Of a stretch of 64,000 nucleotides of DNA, positions 7,642 to 17,343 are shown piece after piece. Each line of letters opens with the position of its first letter. Positions within the stretch are counted from its first letter, which is position 1. A program made the position numbers and the translations under genes. Below the pieces are notes generated by a model. That model did no database searches and was not told where the DNA came from. It was given only the letters and a program-made list of their open reading frames with translations. This DNA comes from Pseudoalteromonas nigrifaciens (lineage in GTDB: Bacteria; Pseudomonadota; Gammaproteobacteria; Enterobacterales; Alteromonadaceae), in the NCBI RefSeq assembly GCF_002221505.1, contig NZ_CP011036.1, forward strand, positions 372,001 to 436,000, given 5' to 3'.

Positions 7642-10170
7642 ATGCCACACAGTAGCCGTTTTCAAAAAGTAGGTGATATTTTTACTAATAAGGTAATAAC
7701 CTGTAGCAAGCATACGCCATTAATTGATGCGGTTAAACTAATGCGGGCACATAATATCAGTGCAATATTTATTGCGCAGCAACAACGCATATTAGGTGTT
7801 TGGACAGAAACAGACTGTTTAAAACTCGACTTTACCAATCCTGCAGTTACAAGCACTAGCATTAAAGATGTGATGACGAGCCCGGTCTTAAGTGTCCCTA
7901 GCCAGCAGTTATTAAGTGATACCGCACTAACTTTTCATCAGCATGGTGTAAGGCATTTACTCGTTACCGATAACAACAACGTACCGTGTGGGGTAATTAG
8001 CATTACAGATATTGTGCGCAATCAAGGGCTTGATCATTACTTACAGTTTCGCACTATTAACGACCAGTACACTAAAAACATAACAATTGTACCTAGCTCA
8101 TTAGCGGTAAATGAAGCGGTGAAACTAATGCGTGAACGCAGCGAAAAAGTTATTTTAGTTTTTAATCAACAGCAAAAAGAACATGGCATTATTACGCAGC
8201 GCGATTTATTACAACTGATCACACGCCAGAGCGAGCAGAGTGTTTGCTGGGATTTAGCAAGTCGGCCGCTTTATAAAATAACCCCACAAGATAGCCTGTT
8301 TGATGCTTACAAATTAATGTTAGATAGCCAAGTACGGCATTTAGTGGTGAGCGACAAAGATGAAATTAAAGGCGTGTTGTCACTCGAACATTTAATACAT
8401 GAAATTGAAAGTGCGTATTGTGCTGAGCTAGAAAAAGTATTAGTGCAACGAGATTTAGCCCTACAGCACTCGCAGCGAAACCTATATTTAGCCAATAAAA
8501 TAATAGATTCATCACTCGACGGCATAATGATCACCCATAGCAACAGCACTATTATGCAAGTAAACCCAGCATTTACCCAATTGACCGGCTATAAAGAACA
8601 TGAAGTTATAGGTAAGTGCCCAAGTATATTGAGCTCGGGGCGGCATGATAAAAGCTTTTATATAAAAATGTGGGGTGCAATTAACAAAACGGGTGTATGG
8701 CAGGGTGAAATTTGTAATCGTAAAAAAAATGGCGATATTTATGTAGAGTGGTTAACTATAATTGAAATTAAAGAGCCTAATAATTCAGATGCTATTTATG
8801 CGGCAATTTTTAGTGATATAACCGAGCGAAAAAATGCTGAAGATAAAATTGTGCAGTTGGCTTATTTTGATGAATTAACGGGCCTACCAAATAGGCGTTT
8901 GTTTAACGACAGGCTCAAAATGGCTTTGGCTGCAGCCCACCGCGACCAGCATTTATTGGCGGTGATGTTTATTGACCTCGATCGCTTTAAAGAAGTAAAC
9001 GATAGTTTAGGCCATAGCGCAGGGGATTGTTTATTAACTCTGGTTGCTGCGCGTATCGAAGCTACTTTAAACGAAGGCGATACCTTAGCGCGTTTAGGAG
9101 GAGATGAATTTGTAGTGCTGTGCGAAATAAATAAGATTGATGCAGTAGCTAATTTAGCTGAAAAAATACTAAATAATTTAAACACTCCGTTTCAATTAGA
9201 CCATGTTGAAGTAGGTGTAACAGCTTCGATTGGTGCGGCTGTTTACCCTGATGATGGCCTAGACAGCGAAACACTGCTAAAGCATGCCGATATTGCTATG
9301 TATCGCTCAAAAGATGTGGGGCGTAATTCGTTTCAATTATTTAAACCTTCTATGAATGCTCGCTCGCTAGAGCGCCTAGCCATGATGAGTCGTTTTCAGC
9401 ATGCGTTAGATAATAACGAATTTGAATTGTATTTTCAGCCAAAACAATGCCTTAAAAGTGAACAGATTATGGGCGTTGAGGCATTATTGCGTTGGCACGA
9501 CCCCGATTTGGGAATGATATCGCCCGCGCAATTTATTCCGCTTGCTGAAGAGCTAGGGTTGATAGTGCGGTTAGATTTATGGGTTATTAATCAGGCGGGT
9601 AAAGTACTAACGCTATGGCAAAAAGAAGGACTGGTGGCTGGGCGCTTAGCAATTAATATATCGGCATGTCATTTAAGCCAAGGCAAGCTGGCAAACAATA
9701 TTGGCACTATGCTTAAACATTATAATTTACCCGGTAGTTTACTTGAAATAGAACTGACAGAAAGCAGCTTTATTAGCTCATTTACACAGGCTAAAACGCA
9801 GTTGCAGCAGCTAAAAAAGCTGGGCGTGCATATAGCATTAGACGACTTTGGTACCGGGTACTCGGCATTGAGTTATTTAACTAAACTGCCTTTTGATACA
9901 TTAAAAATAGACGCGAGCTTTATTGCTAAAATCCCTGATGAATACGGCAATAGCCAAATAGTTGCAGCGCTTATTGCACTGGCAAGCAATTTAAACTTAA
10001 TGGTAGTGGCAGAGGGAGTTGAGCAGCTAGCTCAAAAAAACTACCTTATTAGCTTAGGGTGTAATGTTATACAGGGGTATTACTATTGCCGCCCGTTAAC
10101 GCAGCGGCAATGGTTTGATTTTTATCGGTTAAACGACTTATCTGCGAGCACTCAACCAACTGGCACTTAG
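7642..10170 (+). CDS. CBS-PAS-GGDEF-EAL cyclic-di-GMP signalling protein
   Basis: Cytoplasmic c-di-GMP enzyme. Domains in order are two CBS pairs (about residues 1-270; repeated DVMTSPVL and HLLVTDNNNVPCGVIS patterns), a PAS domain (about 285-405, ending ERKNAEDKI), GGDEF (about 415-570) with intact RLGGDEFVVL, and EAL (about 590-835) with EALLRW, ELTESSF and DDFGTGYS. Both catalytic signatures look intact. The position of the inhibitory RxxD site upstream of GGDEF reads NEGD, so product inhibition is probably absent. CBS domains usually sense adenine nucleotides. The ATG at 7642 is chosen because GGGAG precedes it; the frame is open from 7558. It overlaps the convergent DUF2797 gene by four bases. 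Confidence 0.9.
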   Translation: MPHSSRFQKVGDIFTNKVITCSKHTPLIDAVKLMRAHNISAIFIAQQQRILGVWTETDCLKLDFTNPAVTSTSIKDVMTSPVLSVPSQQLLSDTALTFHQHGVRHLLVTDNNNVPCGVISITDIVRNQGLDHYLQFRTINDQYTKNITIVPSSLAVNEAVKLMRERSEKVILVFNQQQKEHGIITQRDLLQLITRQSEQSVCWDLASRPLYKITPQDSLFDAYKLMLDSQVRHLVVSDKDEIKGVLSLEHLIHEIESAYCAELEKVLVQRDLALQHSQRNLYLANKIIDSSLDGIMITHSNSTIMQVNPAFTQLTGYKEHEVIGKCPSILSSGRHDKSFYIKMWGAINKTGVWQGEICNRKKNGDIYVEWLTIIEIKEPNNSDAIYAAIFSDITERKNAEDKIVQLAYFDELTGLPNRRLFNDRLKMALAAAHRDQHLLAVMFIDLDRFKEVNDSLGHSAGDCLLTLVAARIEATLNEGDTLARLGGDEFVVLCEINKIDAVANLAEKILNNLNTPFQLDHVEVGVTASIGAAVYPDDGLDSETLLKHADIAMYRSKDVGRNSFQLFKPSMNARSLERLAMMSRFQHALDNNEFELYFQPKQCLKSEQIMGVEALLRWHDPDLGMISPAQFIPLAEELGLIVRLDLWVINQAGKVLTLWQKEGLVAGRLAINISACHLSQGKLANNIGTMLKHYNLPGSLLEIELTESSFISSFTQAKTQLQQLKKLGVHIALDDFGTGYSALSYLTKLPFDTLKIDASFIAKIPDEYGNSQIVAALIALASNLNLMVVAEGVEQLAQKNYLISLGCNVIQGYYYCRPLTQRQWFDFYRLNDLSASTQPTGT

Positions 10171-10976
10171 CCTACGGTTACTTCGTAAGAGGTGAATTTT
10201 CGAATGTTAATAACGCCTTTTTCAAAAATTAAATACTGACCTTTAATGCCTTGTAAAACACCGCTTACTACCGGGTCTTTATCAAAGTTAAACGAGCTGA
10301 TTTTGGTTGGGTATTCGCTTACCGGAAAGTTTAAATCAACTACGTCTTCATCTAGCTGTTCAATAGCTGTTGCGCCAAATAGCTCGCTTAGCTCATTTAG
10401 CTTTGCACTAATTTGTGGAATAAGCTCAGCGGCTGCAGCTTTCAAATCTAGCGCTTCGTTTTGGCCTTTTAGCATATTGCGCCAATTAGTTTTATCAGCA
10501 ATAAATTCAGCCAATGCCACTTCTACTAAGCCTGATTGCAACCGTGTTTGCACTTTAAAAATAGGCAATGCTTGGGTAGCGCCTTGATCAACCCAGCGAG
10601 TTGGTATTTGCGTGTGGCGAGTAATACCCACTTTTAGTCCTGAGGTATTAGCGAGGTAGACGTAATGCGGGATCATGCAATTTTCTTCTCCCCACTCTGG
10701 CTCGCGGCAAGTACCTTGATCGTAATGGCAGGTTTCTGGCTTCATAATACACATATCGCAACTAGCAAGTTTGCGCATGCATACAAAGCAATGGCCTTGA
10801 GAATAGCTTTTTTTGGTTTTTTTACCACAGCTAGAGCATAAAATTGTGCCGCTAAAAGTAAGCGTTAGCTCTTTACCTATAAATGCATTTAAGTCGACTA
10901 AGTGCTCACCCACAGGTAAGTGATATTGTACCGGCTCGGTTAAGCTCGATTTTAATTTACGCAATGTGCCTTGCAT
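10167..10976 (-). CDS. DUF2797 family protein
   Basis: Cytoplasmic zinc-cysteine protein of the DUF2797 family, function unknown. The N-terminal third carries several metal-type Cys pairs (CSSCGKK, CFVCMRKLASCDMC, then CHYDQGTC). A central HYVYLANTSGLKVGITR segment resembles a GIY-YIG-like core, followed by TRWVDQGA. The length of 269 residues is typical. Its 3' end overlaps the GGDEF-EAL gene by four bases, and its own promoter must lie in the short stretch near 10980-11000, next to the EAL remnant. Confidence 0.82.
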   Translation of the reverse strand: MQGTLRKLKSSLTEPVQYHLPVGEHLVDLNAFIGKELTLTFSGTILCSSCGKKTKKSYSQGHCFVCMRKLASCDMCIMKPETCHYDQGTCREPEWGEENCMIPHYVYLANTSGLKVGITRHTQIPTRWVDQGATQALPIFKVQTRLQSGLVEVALAEFIADKTNWRNMLKGQNEALDLKAAAAELIPQISAKLNELSELFGATAIEQLDEDVVDLNFPVSEYPTKISSFNFDKDPVVSGVLQGIKGQYLIFEKGVINIRKFTSYEVTVG

Positions 10977-10998
10977 CTTTACTTGGCCCCTAAAGATG

Positions 10999-11151
10999 TT
11001 AAAAGGGGGAGTCTAACATTTTTAAATTATATTGGCTGTTTAAGTACTGTAAATAATCGTCATACGCGAGTGGTTTGGCGTAAAGGTATCCTTGTGCGTG
11101 ATCGGCGTTCATACCTTTAAGTAAGTCGTGAACCTCTTGCGTTTCTACCCC
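10999..11151 (-). pseudogene. 3' remnant of an EAL-domain gene
   Basis: On the minus strand, the 50 codons before a TAA at 10999 read GVETQEVHDLLKGM, then HAQGYLYAKPL and a short tail. This is the C-terminal end of an EAL phosphodiesterase domain. The frame is closed by a stop immediately upstream (11152-11154), next to the TnpB-type element. The rest of the domain is missing, so this is a scar rather than a gene. Confidence 0.75.
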
Positions 11152-11159
11152 TTAAATAG

Positions 11160-12560
11160 TAATTGTTGACATCCTCCACCACCTCGCCAAGCGCCTGAAC
11201 AAGTTCAGGAAAGGAGGGGGATTCCGATTAGTTTAAAACCATCGGGGCCTTGTGATCACTCATAAGGCAAGTTCCTGCTTCAACAAGCTGACTAATGTCA
11301 ATCTCTCCACAGGCTAGAACGCGATGACCTCGCGCTAAAATATTTAATGCGCCAACATGATCCGCATTATCTTGATAACCGCACTTCGCACATTCAAACT
11401 TAGACTGCGTTAATCGGTTATCTTTTGATTGATGACCACACGCCGGACACGTTTGACTGGTATGTTTCGGATCAACAAAAATAACCTGACCGCCGAGCCA
11501 ATCCTGCTTATATTTCAGCATCTCTTTAAACATTCCCCATCCTTGATTGAGAATGACGCGGTTTAAGCCAGATTTTTGTTTCACCATTTTTCCATGCTGC
11601 TCACTGCTGCCTTTGCTGTTTTTCGTCATATTTCTAATTTTAAGATCTTCTAGCACGATGATTGCGTGGCTTTTGCTCAACTGTGTTGAGATCTTATGTA
11701 ATTTGTCATGACGAATATTGGCAACTTTCGTATGAAATGTTGTGATCTTTGCTTTTAATTTTTTCCAGTTACTTGAAAATTTCACTTTTCTAGCAAGTTG
11801 CTTCTGTAATCGTTTGATCCTGATTGTCTGTTTACTGGTATCTATCGGCTCCACAAAACTGCCATCAGAAAGGGTAATTAGGCGTTTCACGCCTAAATCT
11901 CCCCCAATCATGGCGTTTGATGGGTGCTTAGGTGGTGCTACTTCTTGTTCAACTTGGATTGAAACAAACCAGTGCTTTCCTTTTTGTGAAACAGTGACGT
12001 TTTTAGCTTTTCCTAAAATAGCTTGGCTTTTTCTAACATTAACCCAACCGATTTTAGGTAAAAAAATACGTTTCCCATTCTTGTCGATTTTAAAGCCTTG
12101 AGGAAAATTAAAGCTATTCACCTCTCCTTTTTTCTTAAAAGTAGGCATCCGTTTGAGTGGTTGGTTTTTATCGAATGCATCTTTAAAGGCGCGTTCAAGC
12201 TGTTTTAATGTTTGTTGGATAGTTTGTGCGGGCGATAGTGTTAAAAAGCCATACTCCTCGCTTTTTTTTCCAAAGTTTGGAAAAGAAATCCAACTCTTGG
12301 TAGTAGCAAATTTTTTGTTTATTCTGTAACTTAAATAAGTTAATCGCTAAGGCTTTATTCCACAAGAATCGACAATTTCCCGCATATTGCACCATTTTAG
12401 CGTTAATATCGGGTGTTGTTTTTAAACGAAATTTATAAGCTTTGCGAATAACCATACTGTTATTATATACAGTATAATTAAAAAGGAACAACCCACTTAG
12501 TCGCTTCGCGACTATTGCCTTATATCACCGACCTAAAGGAGCGGTGTATTACGGCAAAAG
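11160..12560 (-). mobile_element. IS200/IS605-superfamily element carrying only tnpB (approximate ends)
   Basis: The unit consists of a tnpB gene with no tnpA. Hairpins sit at both sides: a CCTGAAC/GTTCAGG hairpin just beyond the tnpB 3' end (about 11192-11207), where the guide-RNA right end of such elements lies, and an AGTCGC/GCGACT hairpin near 12498-12512 upstream of tnpB. There are no inverted repeats or target duplication, as expected for this single-strand-transposing family. Ends are estimated from the hairpins and from where the flanking gene remnants stop. Without tnpA it would depend on a transposase in trans. Confidence 0.7.
11228..12455 (-). pseudogene. tnpB: tnpB, RNA-guided nuclease family, frameshifted at an A8 run
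   Basis: TnpB proteins are compact RuvC nucleases guided by an RNA from the element end. The reading begins MVIRKAYKFRL at 12455 and reaches FSKLWKK, where the frame breaks at eight As (plus-strand T-run 12262-12269). The next frame continues SEEYGFLTLSPAQT and runs to 11228. Skipping one base rejoins a 408-residue protein. The RuvC acidic residues are all present (GGDLGVKRL, VLEDLKIRNM, DNADHVGALN), as is the zinc finger CPACG...CAKCG. A homopolymer of this length can be a mutation or a slippage site that still yields some full-length protein. Confidence 0.82.
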
Positions 12561-12670
12561 TTGATAAAAAATATTAATATAAGTATTGCTGCGGCTAGCG
12601 CATGATAACGTAACGTTTTAAATTCCAAATTATGCTGTGCTTTTTTTGATCCTTTCAAATAGTGTAGCAC
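12545..12670 (-). pseudogene. possible 5' remnant of a membrane protein interrupted by the TnpB element
   Basis: From a GTG at 12670 the minus strand reads a basic segment (LKGSKKAQHN) and then a strongly hydrophobic helix (ALAAAILILIFFINF) before running into the element end. An N-terminal membrane anchor of this type fits the EAL-domain 3' remnant on the other side of the element, suggesting both once belonged to one signalling protein, with the middle deleted. The link is inference; the fragment is short and could be fortuitous. Confidence 0.4.
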
Positions 12671-12671
12671 T

Positions 12672-12698
12672 AAAAAAGCGCAGACAAGCTGCGCTTTT
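12672..12698 (-). terminator. terminator after purD
   Basis: The stem AGCGCAG/CTGCGCT is flanked by A- and T-runs on both strands, so it can work in either direction. It lies 42 bases after the purD stop. Confidence 0.85.
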
Positions 12699-12739
12699 GA
12701 TGTTTACATTTAATAGTAATATTAACCAATAGGTTATAT

Positions 12740-14029
12740 TTAACTATTTTGCTCTCTCGCAATAGCACGATATGCAATATCAGTACGATATTCCATGCCA
12801 TCCCAGCTGAGTTGCTTTATTAGCTCGTAAGCGCGTTGCTGCGCTTCGGTTACTGTATTACCCAGTGCGGTGGCACATAATACACGTCCGCCCGCAGTTA
12901 CTACGTCATTACCGTTTTGTTTAGTACCAGCATGAAATACTTTTTCGCCAGCAGGGTAGTCAACCTGTAAACCCGATATAACATCGCCTTTAGGATAATC
13001 ACCAGGATAGCCTTTAGCGGCCAGTACTACACCAACGGCTGCACGTGGATCAAACTCAATGGTGGTTTTATCCAGTTCAACACGATTAGCCGCTTCAATT
13101 AACTCGACTAAGTCTGATTGCAAACGTAGCATCATAGGTTGAGTTTCCGGGTCGCCAAAACGACAGTTATACTCAATTACTTTTGGCGTGCCATCGGTAT
13201 CTATCATTAAGCCAGCGTATAAAAAGCCTGTGTACGGATGACCCTCGCTCGCCATGCCCTCTACCGTTGGGTAAATCACTTCGTTCATAATACGCTGATG
13301 AATTTCATCGGTAACTACTGGCGCAGGTGAATAAGCACCCATACCGCCAGTGTTAGGGCCAGCATCGCCATTGTAAGCGCGTTTATGATCTTGGCTAGTG
13401 GCAAATGGTAATACGTTTTTGCCATCTACCATCACAATGAAAGACGCTTCTTCACCTTCTAAAAACTCTTCGATAACTACGCGGCTACCAGCATCACCAA
13501 AAGCATTACCCGCAAGCATGTCACGAATAGCATCTTCAGCCTCGGCTTCAGTCATCGCAACAATAACGCCTTTACCTGCGGCTAAACCATCTGCTTTGAT
13601 TACAATTGGCGCGCCTTTTTCTTTTAAATAAGCAAGGGCAGGGGCAACCTGTTCAAAGGTTTGGTAATCGCCACTAGGGATATTGTGACGCGCTAAAAAG
13701 TCTTTAGTAAACGACTTTGAGCCTTCAAGCTGAGCTGCGCCCGCTGTTGGGCCAAATATAGCTAGGCCGTGTTCACGAAACTTATCAACCACACCTAATA
13801 CTAACGGGATCTCAGGGCCTACAATAGTAAGCTCAACATTATTTTGTTGTGCAAACTGAAGTAAACCGTCTAAGTCGTCAACATTTATTGCAACGTTCTC
13901 AAGTTTTGGCTCAAGTGCTGTGCCCGCATTACCAGGGGCTACAAATACTGTGTTTACTTTGGTGTTTTGAGCGGCTTTAAACGCAAGAGCGTGTTCGCGG
14001 CCGCCGCTGCCAATGACTAAAACATTCAT
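12740..14029 (-). CDS. purD: phosphoribosylamine-glycine ligase (GAR synthetase)
   Basis: Second step of de novo purine synthesis: joins glycine to phosphoribosylamine using ATP. The protein is a full-length 429 residues, starting MNVLVIGSGGREHALAFKA with the family's N-terminal loop. The ATP-grasp core shows VIKADGLAAGKGV, EEFLEGEEASFI, the DHKRAYNGDAGPNTGGMGAYSP signature region (about residues 214-236) and EYNCRFGDPETQ. It is the last gene of a purH - methyltransferase - purD run on the minus strand. In many gammaproteobacteria purH and purD are adjacent; here a methyltransferase gene sits between them. Confidence 0.97.
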   Translation of the reverse strand: MNVLVIGSGGREHALAFKAAQNTKVNTVFVAPGNAGTALEPKLENVAINVDDLDGLLQFAQQNNVELTIVGPEIPLVLGVVDKFREHGLAIFGPTAGAAQLEGSKSFTKDFLARHNIPSGDYQTFEQVAPALAYLKEKGAPIVIKADGLAAGKGVIVAMTEAEAEDAIRDMLAGNAFGDAGSRVVIEEFLEGEEASFIVMVDGKNVLPFATSQDHKRAYNGDAGPNTGGMGAYSPAPVVTDEIHQRIMNEVIYPTVEGMASEGHPYTGFLYAGLMIDTDGTPKVIEYNCRFGDPETQPMMLRLQSDLVELIEAANRVELDKTTIEFDPRAAVGVVLAAKGYPGDYPKGDVISGLQVDYPAGEKVFHAGTKQNGNDVVTAGGRVLCATALGNTVTEAQQRAYELIKQLSWDGMEYRTDIAYRAIAREQNS

Positions 14030-14045
14030 GGCGAAAAATTCCTAT

Positions 14046-14873
14046 TTAAAGCGGTTTTTTAAATTTCAGCGTCATGCGGTCACTCTCACCAATAGCTTTA
14101 TATTTATCGGCATCTTGCTCGCCTAAACGTAAGCTTGGTGGTAGCGTCCATACCCCTTTAGGGTGATCGGCTGTATCTTTTGGGTTAGCATTTATTTCAC
14201 TACTAGCAACTAATTCAAACCCAGCTTGTTTAGCTATTTCAATTACGTAGCTTTGCTTCATGTAACCACTGCTTTTTTGATCGTCATCGGCGCGTGCTTC
14301 AGGCAATCTATGCTCCACTACACCTAAGGTGCCACCTGGTTTGAGCGCGGTATAAAAAGATTTAAACGCACTAAGTGCGCCGTCTTTATTTTTACCCATA
14401 TACCAGTTATGCACATTTCTAAAGGTAAGTACCATATCGGCGCTATTTGCAGGGGCAAGTTCGGTGTGAGTAACAGGAGCAAACTCAGTTACTATTACTT
14501 TACTAAAACGTGGGTCTTGCGTTACTTTTTGTTCAAACTCAGAGCGAGAACGCTGATAAAAGCCAGTCGCATCTTTTGGAAAATGCGCGGCGTAAAATTT
14601 GCCATTATCTTTGAGTACAGGCGCTAAAATTTCGCTGTACCAACCACCACCGGGCGATATTTCTACCACGCTCATATTCGGCTTTAAGCCAAAAAATGCC
14701 AGCGTTTGTGCTGGATGACGAAACTTGTCACGCTCACTGTTTTTAGCAGCGCGCTGCTCATAATTAAGTGCATTAGCAACTAATGAGTTTTCACTGTGGT
14801 TATGAGCCAAGCTTGCTGCAGAGCTAAGCGCAATAGTGGCGACAAGTATAGATTTTAAAGCAAATTTCATCAT
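14046..14873 (-). CDS. exported class I SAM-methyltransferase-like protein
   Basis: Rossmann-fold methyltransferase-like protein with an N-terminal signal peptide (hydrophobic core SILVATIALSSAASLA), so predicted periplasmic, an unusual place for a SAM enzyme. The glycine-rich motif I reads VVEISPGGGWYSEIL, and NVHNWY and GGTLGVVEHR follow where later family motifs lie. I chose ATG 14873, with GAAG upstream; the open frame starts at 14903. It sits 16 bases upstream of purD and 70 bases downstream of purH, with a hairpin between it and purH. Substrate and role are unknown. Confidence 0.82.
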   Translation of the reverse strand: MMKFALKSILVATIALSSAASLAHNHSENSLVANALNYEQRAAKNSERDKFRHPAQTLAFFGLKPNMSVVEISPGGGWYSEILAPVLKDNGKFYAAHFPKDATGFYQRSRSEFEQKVTQDPRFSKVIVTEFAPVTHTELAPANSADMVLTFRNVHNWYMGKNKDGALSAFKSFYTALKPGGTLGVVEHRLPEARADDDQKSSGYMKQSYVIEIAKQAGFELVASSEINANPKDTADHPKGVWTLPPSLRLGEQDADKYKAIGESDRMTLKFKKPL

Positions 14874-14933
14874 TTTATTCTTCACTGTTAGTTTAATGAA
14901 CAATCAGAATACGTTAATTGATTGCAAACAAAC

Positions 14934-14966
14934 AGAGCTAAACTCAAACTTCAGTGTTTAGCTCTA
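14934..14966 (-). terminator. hairpin/terminator after purH
   Basis: A ten-base stem (AGAGCTAAAC with GTGTTTAGCTCT) lies 8 bases after the purH stop and is followed on the minus strand by a T-rich stretch. It may attenuate transcription from purH into the methyltransferase and purD. Confidence 0.7.
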
Positions 14967-14973
14967 TAAGTGA

Positions 14974-16560
14974 TTAGTGGCGGAAGTGGCGCATACCAGT
15001 AAGTACCATTGCCATGCCAGCTTCGTCTGCTGCGGCAATCACTTCTGCATCACGCATTGAGCCACCTGGCTGAATTACTGCCGTTATGCCAGCGGCTGCA
15101 GCTGCGTCAATACCATCACGAAATGGGAAGAATGCATCCGATGCCATAACTGAACCTTTAACTTCAAGGTTTTCATCTGCTGCTTTAATACCGGCAATTT
15201 TAGCCGAGTAAACGCGGCTCATTTGGCCCGCGCCTACACCGATTGTCATACCGTCACGGGCATATACAATGGCGTTAGATTTAACAAATTTAGCTACTTT
15301 CCAGCAAAATAATAAGTCTTTAAGCTCTTGCTCAGTAGGTTGACGCTTAGATACAACTTTTAAATCGCCTTGCGTTACCATGCCTAAGTCGCGGTCTTGC
15401 ACTAAAATACCGCCATTAACGCGTTTAATATCTTGGCCTGCGGCTTTACCTGTCCACTGTCCACATACTAATAAACGTACGTTTTGTTTAGCCGAAACAA
15501 TTTTGGCTGCAGCGTCAGATACGCTAGGAGCAATAATTACTTCCACAAATTGACGCTCAACAATTGCTTCCGCGGTTGCTGCATCTAACTCTTGGTTAAA
15601 GGCAATAATGCCACCAAATGCCGACGTAGGGTCGGTTTTAAAAGCACGTTCATATGCTTCAAGAATATTGCTACCGATAGACACGCCACATGGGTTTGCA
15701 TGTTTTACGATTACACAGGCTGGTACGTCAAATTCTTTAACACACTCAAGCGCAGCATCGGTATCAGCAATGTTGTTGAAAGATAACGCTTTACCTTGCA
15801 GCTGAGTTGCTGTTGCTACTGAAGCTTCAACAATATCGTTTTCAACATAGAAAGCCGCGTCTTGATGCGAGTTTTCGCCGTAGCGCATATCTTGCTTTTT
15901 AGTGAACTGCATATTGATAGTGCGTGGGAACTTAGTATCTTCGGCGGCTTCCTCTGTGTAATCAGGAACCATTTTACCGAAGTAATTAGCAATCATGCCA
16001 TCGTACTGAGCGGTGTGCTCGTAGGCTGCTATAGCAAGGTCAAAACGGGTTTTATAGGTAGTAGAACCCTTATTGCTTTGCATTTCGCTGATCACGCGGT
16101 CGTAGTCGCTGGCGTTTACCACAATAGTAACGTCTTTATGATTTTTAGCCGCTGCGCGAACCATAGTCGGGCCGCCAATATCTATGTTTTCAATAGCATC
16201 TTCAAGGCTGCAGTTTTCTTGAGCGACAGTATTCGCAAAGGGGTATAAGTTAACTACAACAATGTCGATAGCAGAAATATTGTTTTCTGCCATTACGCTT
16301 TCATCTTGTCCGCGACGCGCTAAAATGCCGCCGTGAATTTTTGGATGAAGTGTTTTTACGCGGCCATCCATGATTTCTGGGTGACCTGTGTGATCTGATA
16401 CTTCAGTGACTTTTATGCCGTTATCAGCAAGTAGTTTACAGGTACCGCCAGTTGATAAAATATCAACACCTTGCGCTTCTAATGCGCGGGCAAATTCAAC
16501 TATACCGGTTTTATCAGACACACTTAATAGTGCGCGACGAATGGGACGATGTGTATCCAT
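14974..16560 (-). CDS. purH: bifunctional AICAR formyltransferase / IMP cyclohydrolase
   Basis: Catalyses the last two steps to IMP: formylation of AICAR with 10-formyl-tetrahydrofolate, then ring closure. The N-terminal cyclohydrolase half (about 1-200) shows [24 protein letters not shown] and [11 protein letters not shown]. The C-terminal transformylase half shows [34 protein letters not shown], and [10 protein letters not shown] near the end. The 528-residue length is standard. It heads the purH-methyltransferase-purD run. No clear PurR operator was found upstream by eye. Confidence 0.97.
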   Translation of the reverse strand: MDTHRPIRRALLSVSDKTGIVEFARALEAQGVDILSTGGTCKLLADNGIKVTEVSDHTGHPEIMDGRVKTLHPKIHGGILARRGQDESVMAENNISAIDIVVVNLYPFANTVAQENCSLEDAIENIDIGGPTMVRAAAKNHKDVTIVVNASDYDRVISEMQSNKGSTTYKTRFDLAIAAYEHTAQYDGMIANYFGKMVPDYTEEAAEDTKFPRTINMQFTKKQDMRYGENSHQDAAFYVENDIVEASVATATQLQGKALSFNNIADTDAALECVKEFDVPACVIVKHANPCGVSIGSNILEAYERAFKTDPTSAFGGIIAFNQELDAATAEAIVERQFVEVIIAPSVSDAAAKIVSAKQNVRLLVCGQWTGKAAGQDIKRVNGGILVQDRDLGMVTQGDLKVVSKRQPTEQELKDLLFCWKVAKFVKSNAIVYARDGMTIGVGAGQMSRVYSAKIAGIKAADENLEVKGSVMASDAFFPFRDGIDAAAAAGITAVIQPGGSMRDAEVIAAADEAGMAMVLTGMRHFRH

Positions 16561-17033
16561 TGTAGTTTGATTTCCTCAGTTTATGAGCTAGCTTAGAAGC
16601 GGGCATTTTAACTGATAACAACTCAAAAAACGACTTATTAAGGGTGAGCATTTTGCAATTAGCACTTGTAGCAATAATGCAGCTCCTTATGGATTAACTA
16701 AGGTTAAACCTTATGTTATGCATTTATTACTAGCATAATTGAGTACTTAACCTAAATTATGCTTAAAAGGCAACGCCAATCTACATGAATAATACTAACG
16801 CTTAGTGACACCAACCAACTAAAACATGAGCATTTTAGCTTATTAAATAACTAACTCAGTGCGTTGAAAATAGCTGCTAAAGATAGGTTTACTAGCTGGA
16901 AATCAGGTTAAATAGCAGGCATAAAAAAAGCACCCTAAGGTGCTTTTATATAAATTAACGGCCATAAATAGCTATTAATTTATACCCTATGTATTGGCTT
17001 AGTAAGCATGCTTACCAGTCAATACAAAAAGTA
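16561..17033. other. gene-poor interval between purH and fis
   Basis: No convincing coding frame is seen here. The purH promoter should lie in the left part. AT-rich sequence with a few short palindromes (for example AAGGTTAAACCTT near 16700) follows, and the fis terminator lies near 16925. I found no recognisable RNA gene or riboswitch. Confidence 0.5.
16924..16950 (-). terminator. terminator downstream of fis
   Basis: The stem AGCACC/GGTGCT lies between an A-run and a T-run, about 85 bases after the fis stop, and could act on both strands. Confidence 0.8.
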
Positions 17034-17324
17034 TTAGTTCATGCCGTATTTTTTAAGCTTTTTACGTAAAGTACCACGGTTGATACCTAGTAAAATTGCT
17101 GCACGTGTTTGGTTACCACGTGTATACGTCATTACTTCTTCCAGTAATGGCGCTTCTAGCTCTGAAAGAACAAGGTCGTAAACGTCTTGCACATCTTGAC
17201 CGTTAAGCTGCTTTAAATAGTGGTGAACAGCTTTCTTTACTGCGTCACGTAATGGCTGCGGTTTCTCGTGTGCCTGAACATGAGGGTTAGTGATAAATGG
17301 AGAAGTCACGTTTTGTTCGAACAT
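17034..17324 (-). CDS. fis: nucleoid protein Fis
   Basis: Small DNA-bending protein controlling rRNA, growth-phase and recombination functions. At 96 residues it is close to the E. coli protein (98). The C-terminal helix-turn-helix is strongly conserved ([20 protein letters not shown], then [13 protein letters not shown]). It follows dusB by 19 bases, the classic dusB-fis operon, in which expression peaks early in growth from the promoter upstream of dusB. Confidence 0.97.
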   Translation of the reverse strand: MFEQNVTSPFITNPHVQAHEKPQPLRDAVKKAVHHYLKQLNGQDVQDVYDLVLSELEAPLLEEVMTYTRGNQTRAAILLGINRGTLRKKLKKYGMN

Positions 17325-17343
17325 TATTTAATCTCTTTCTTTC

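Noticed and set aside
16561..16920. Possible small RNA or PurR-type operator between purH and fis
   Set aside because: Only weak AT palindromes are present; no operator match and no structured conserved pattern could be supported by eye.
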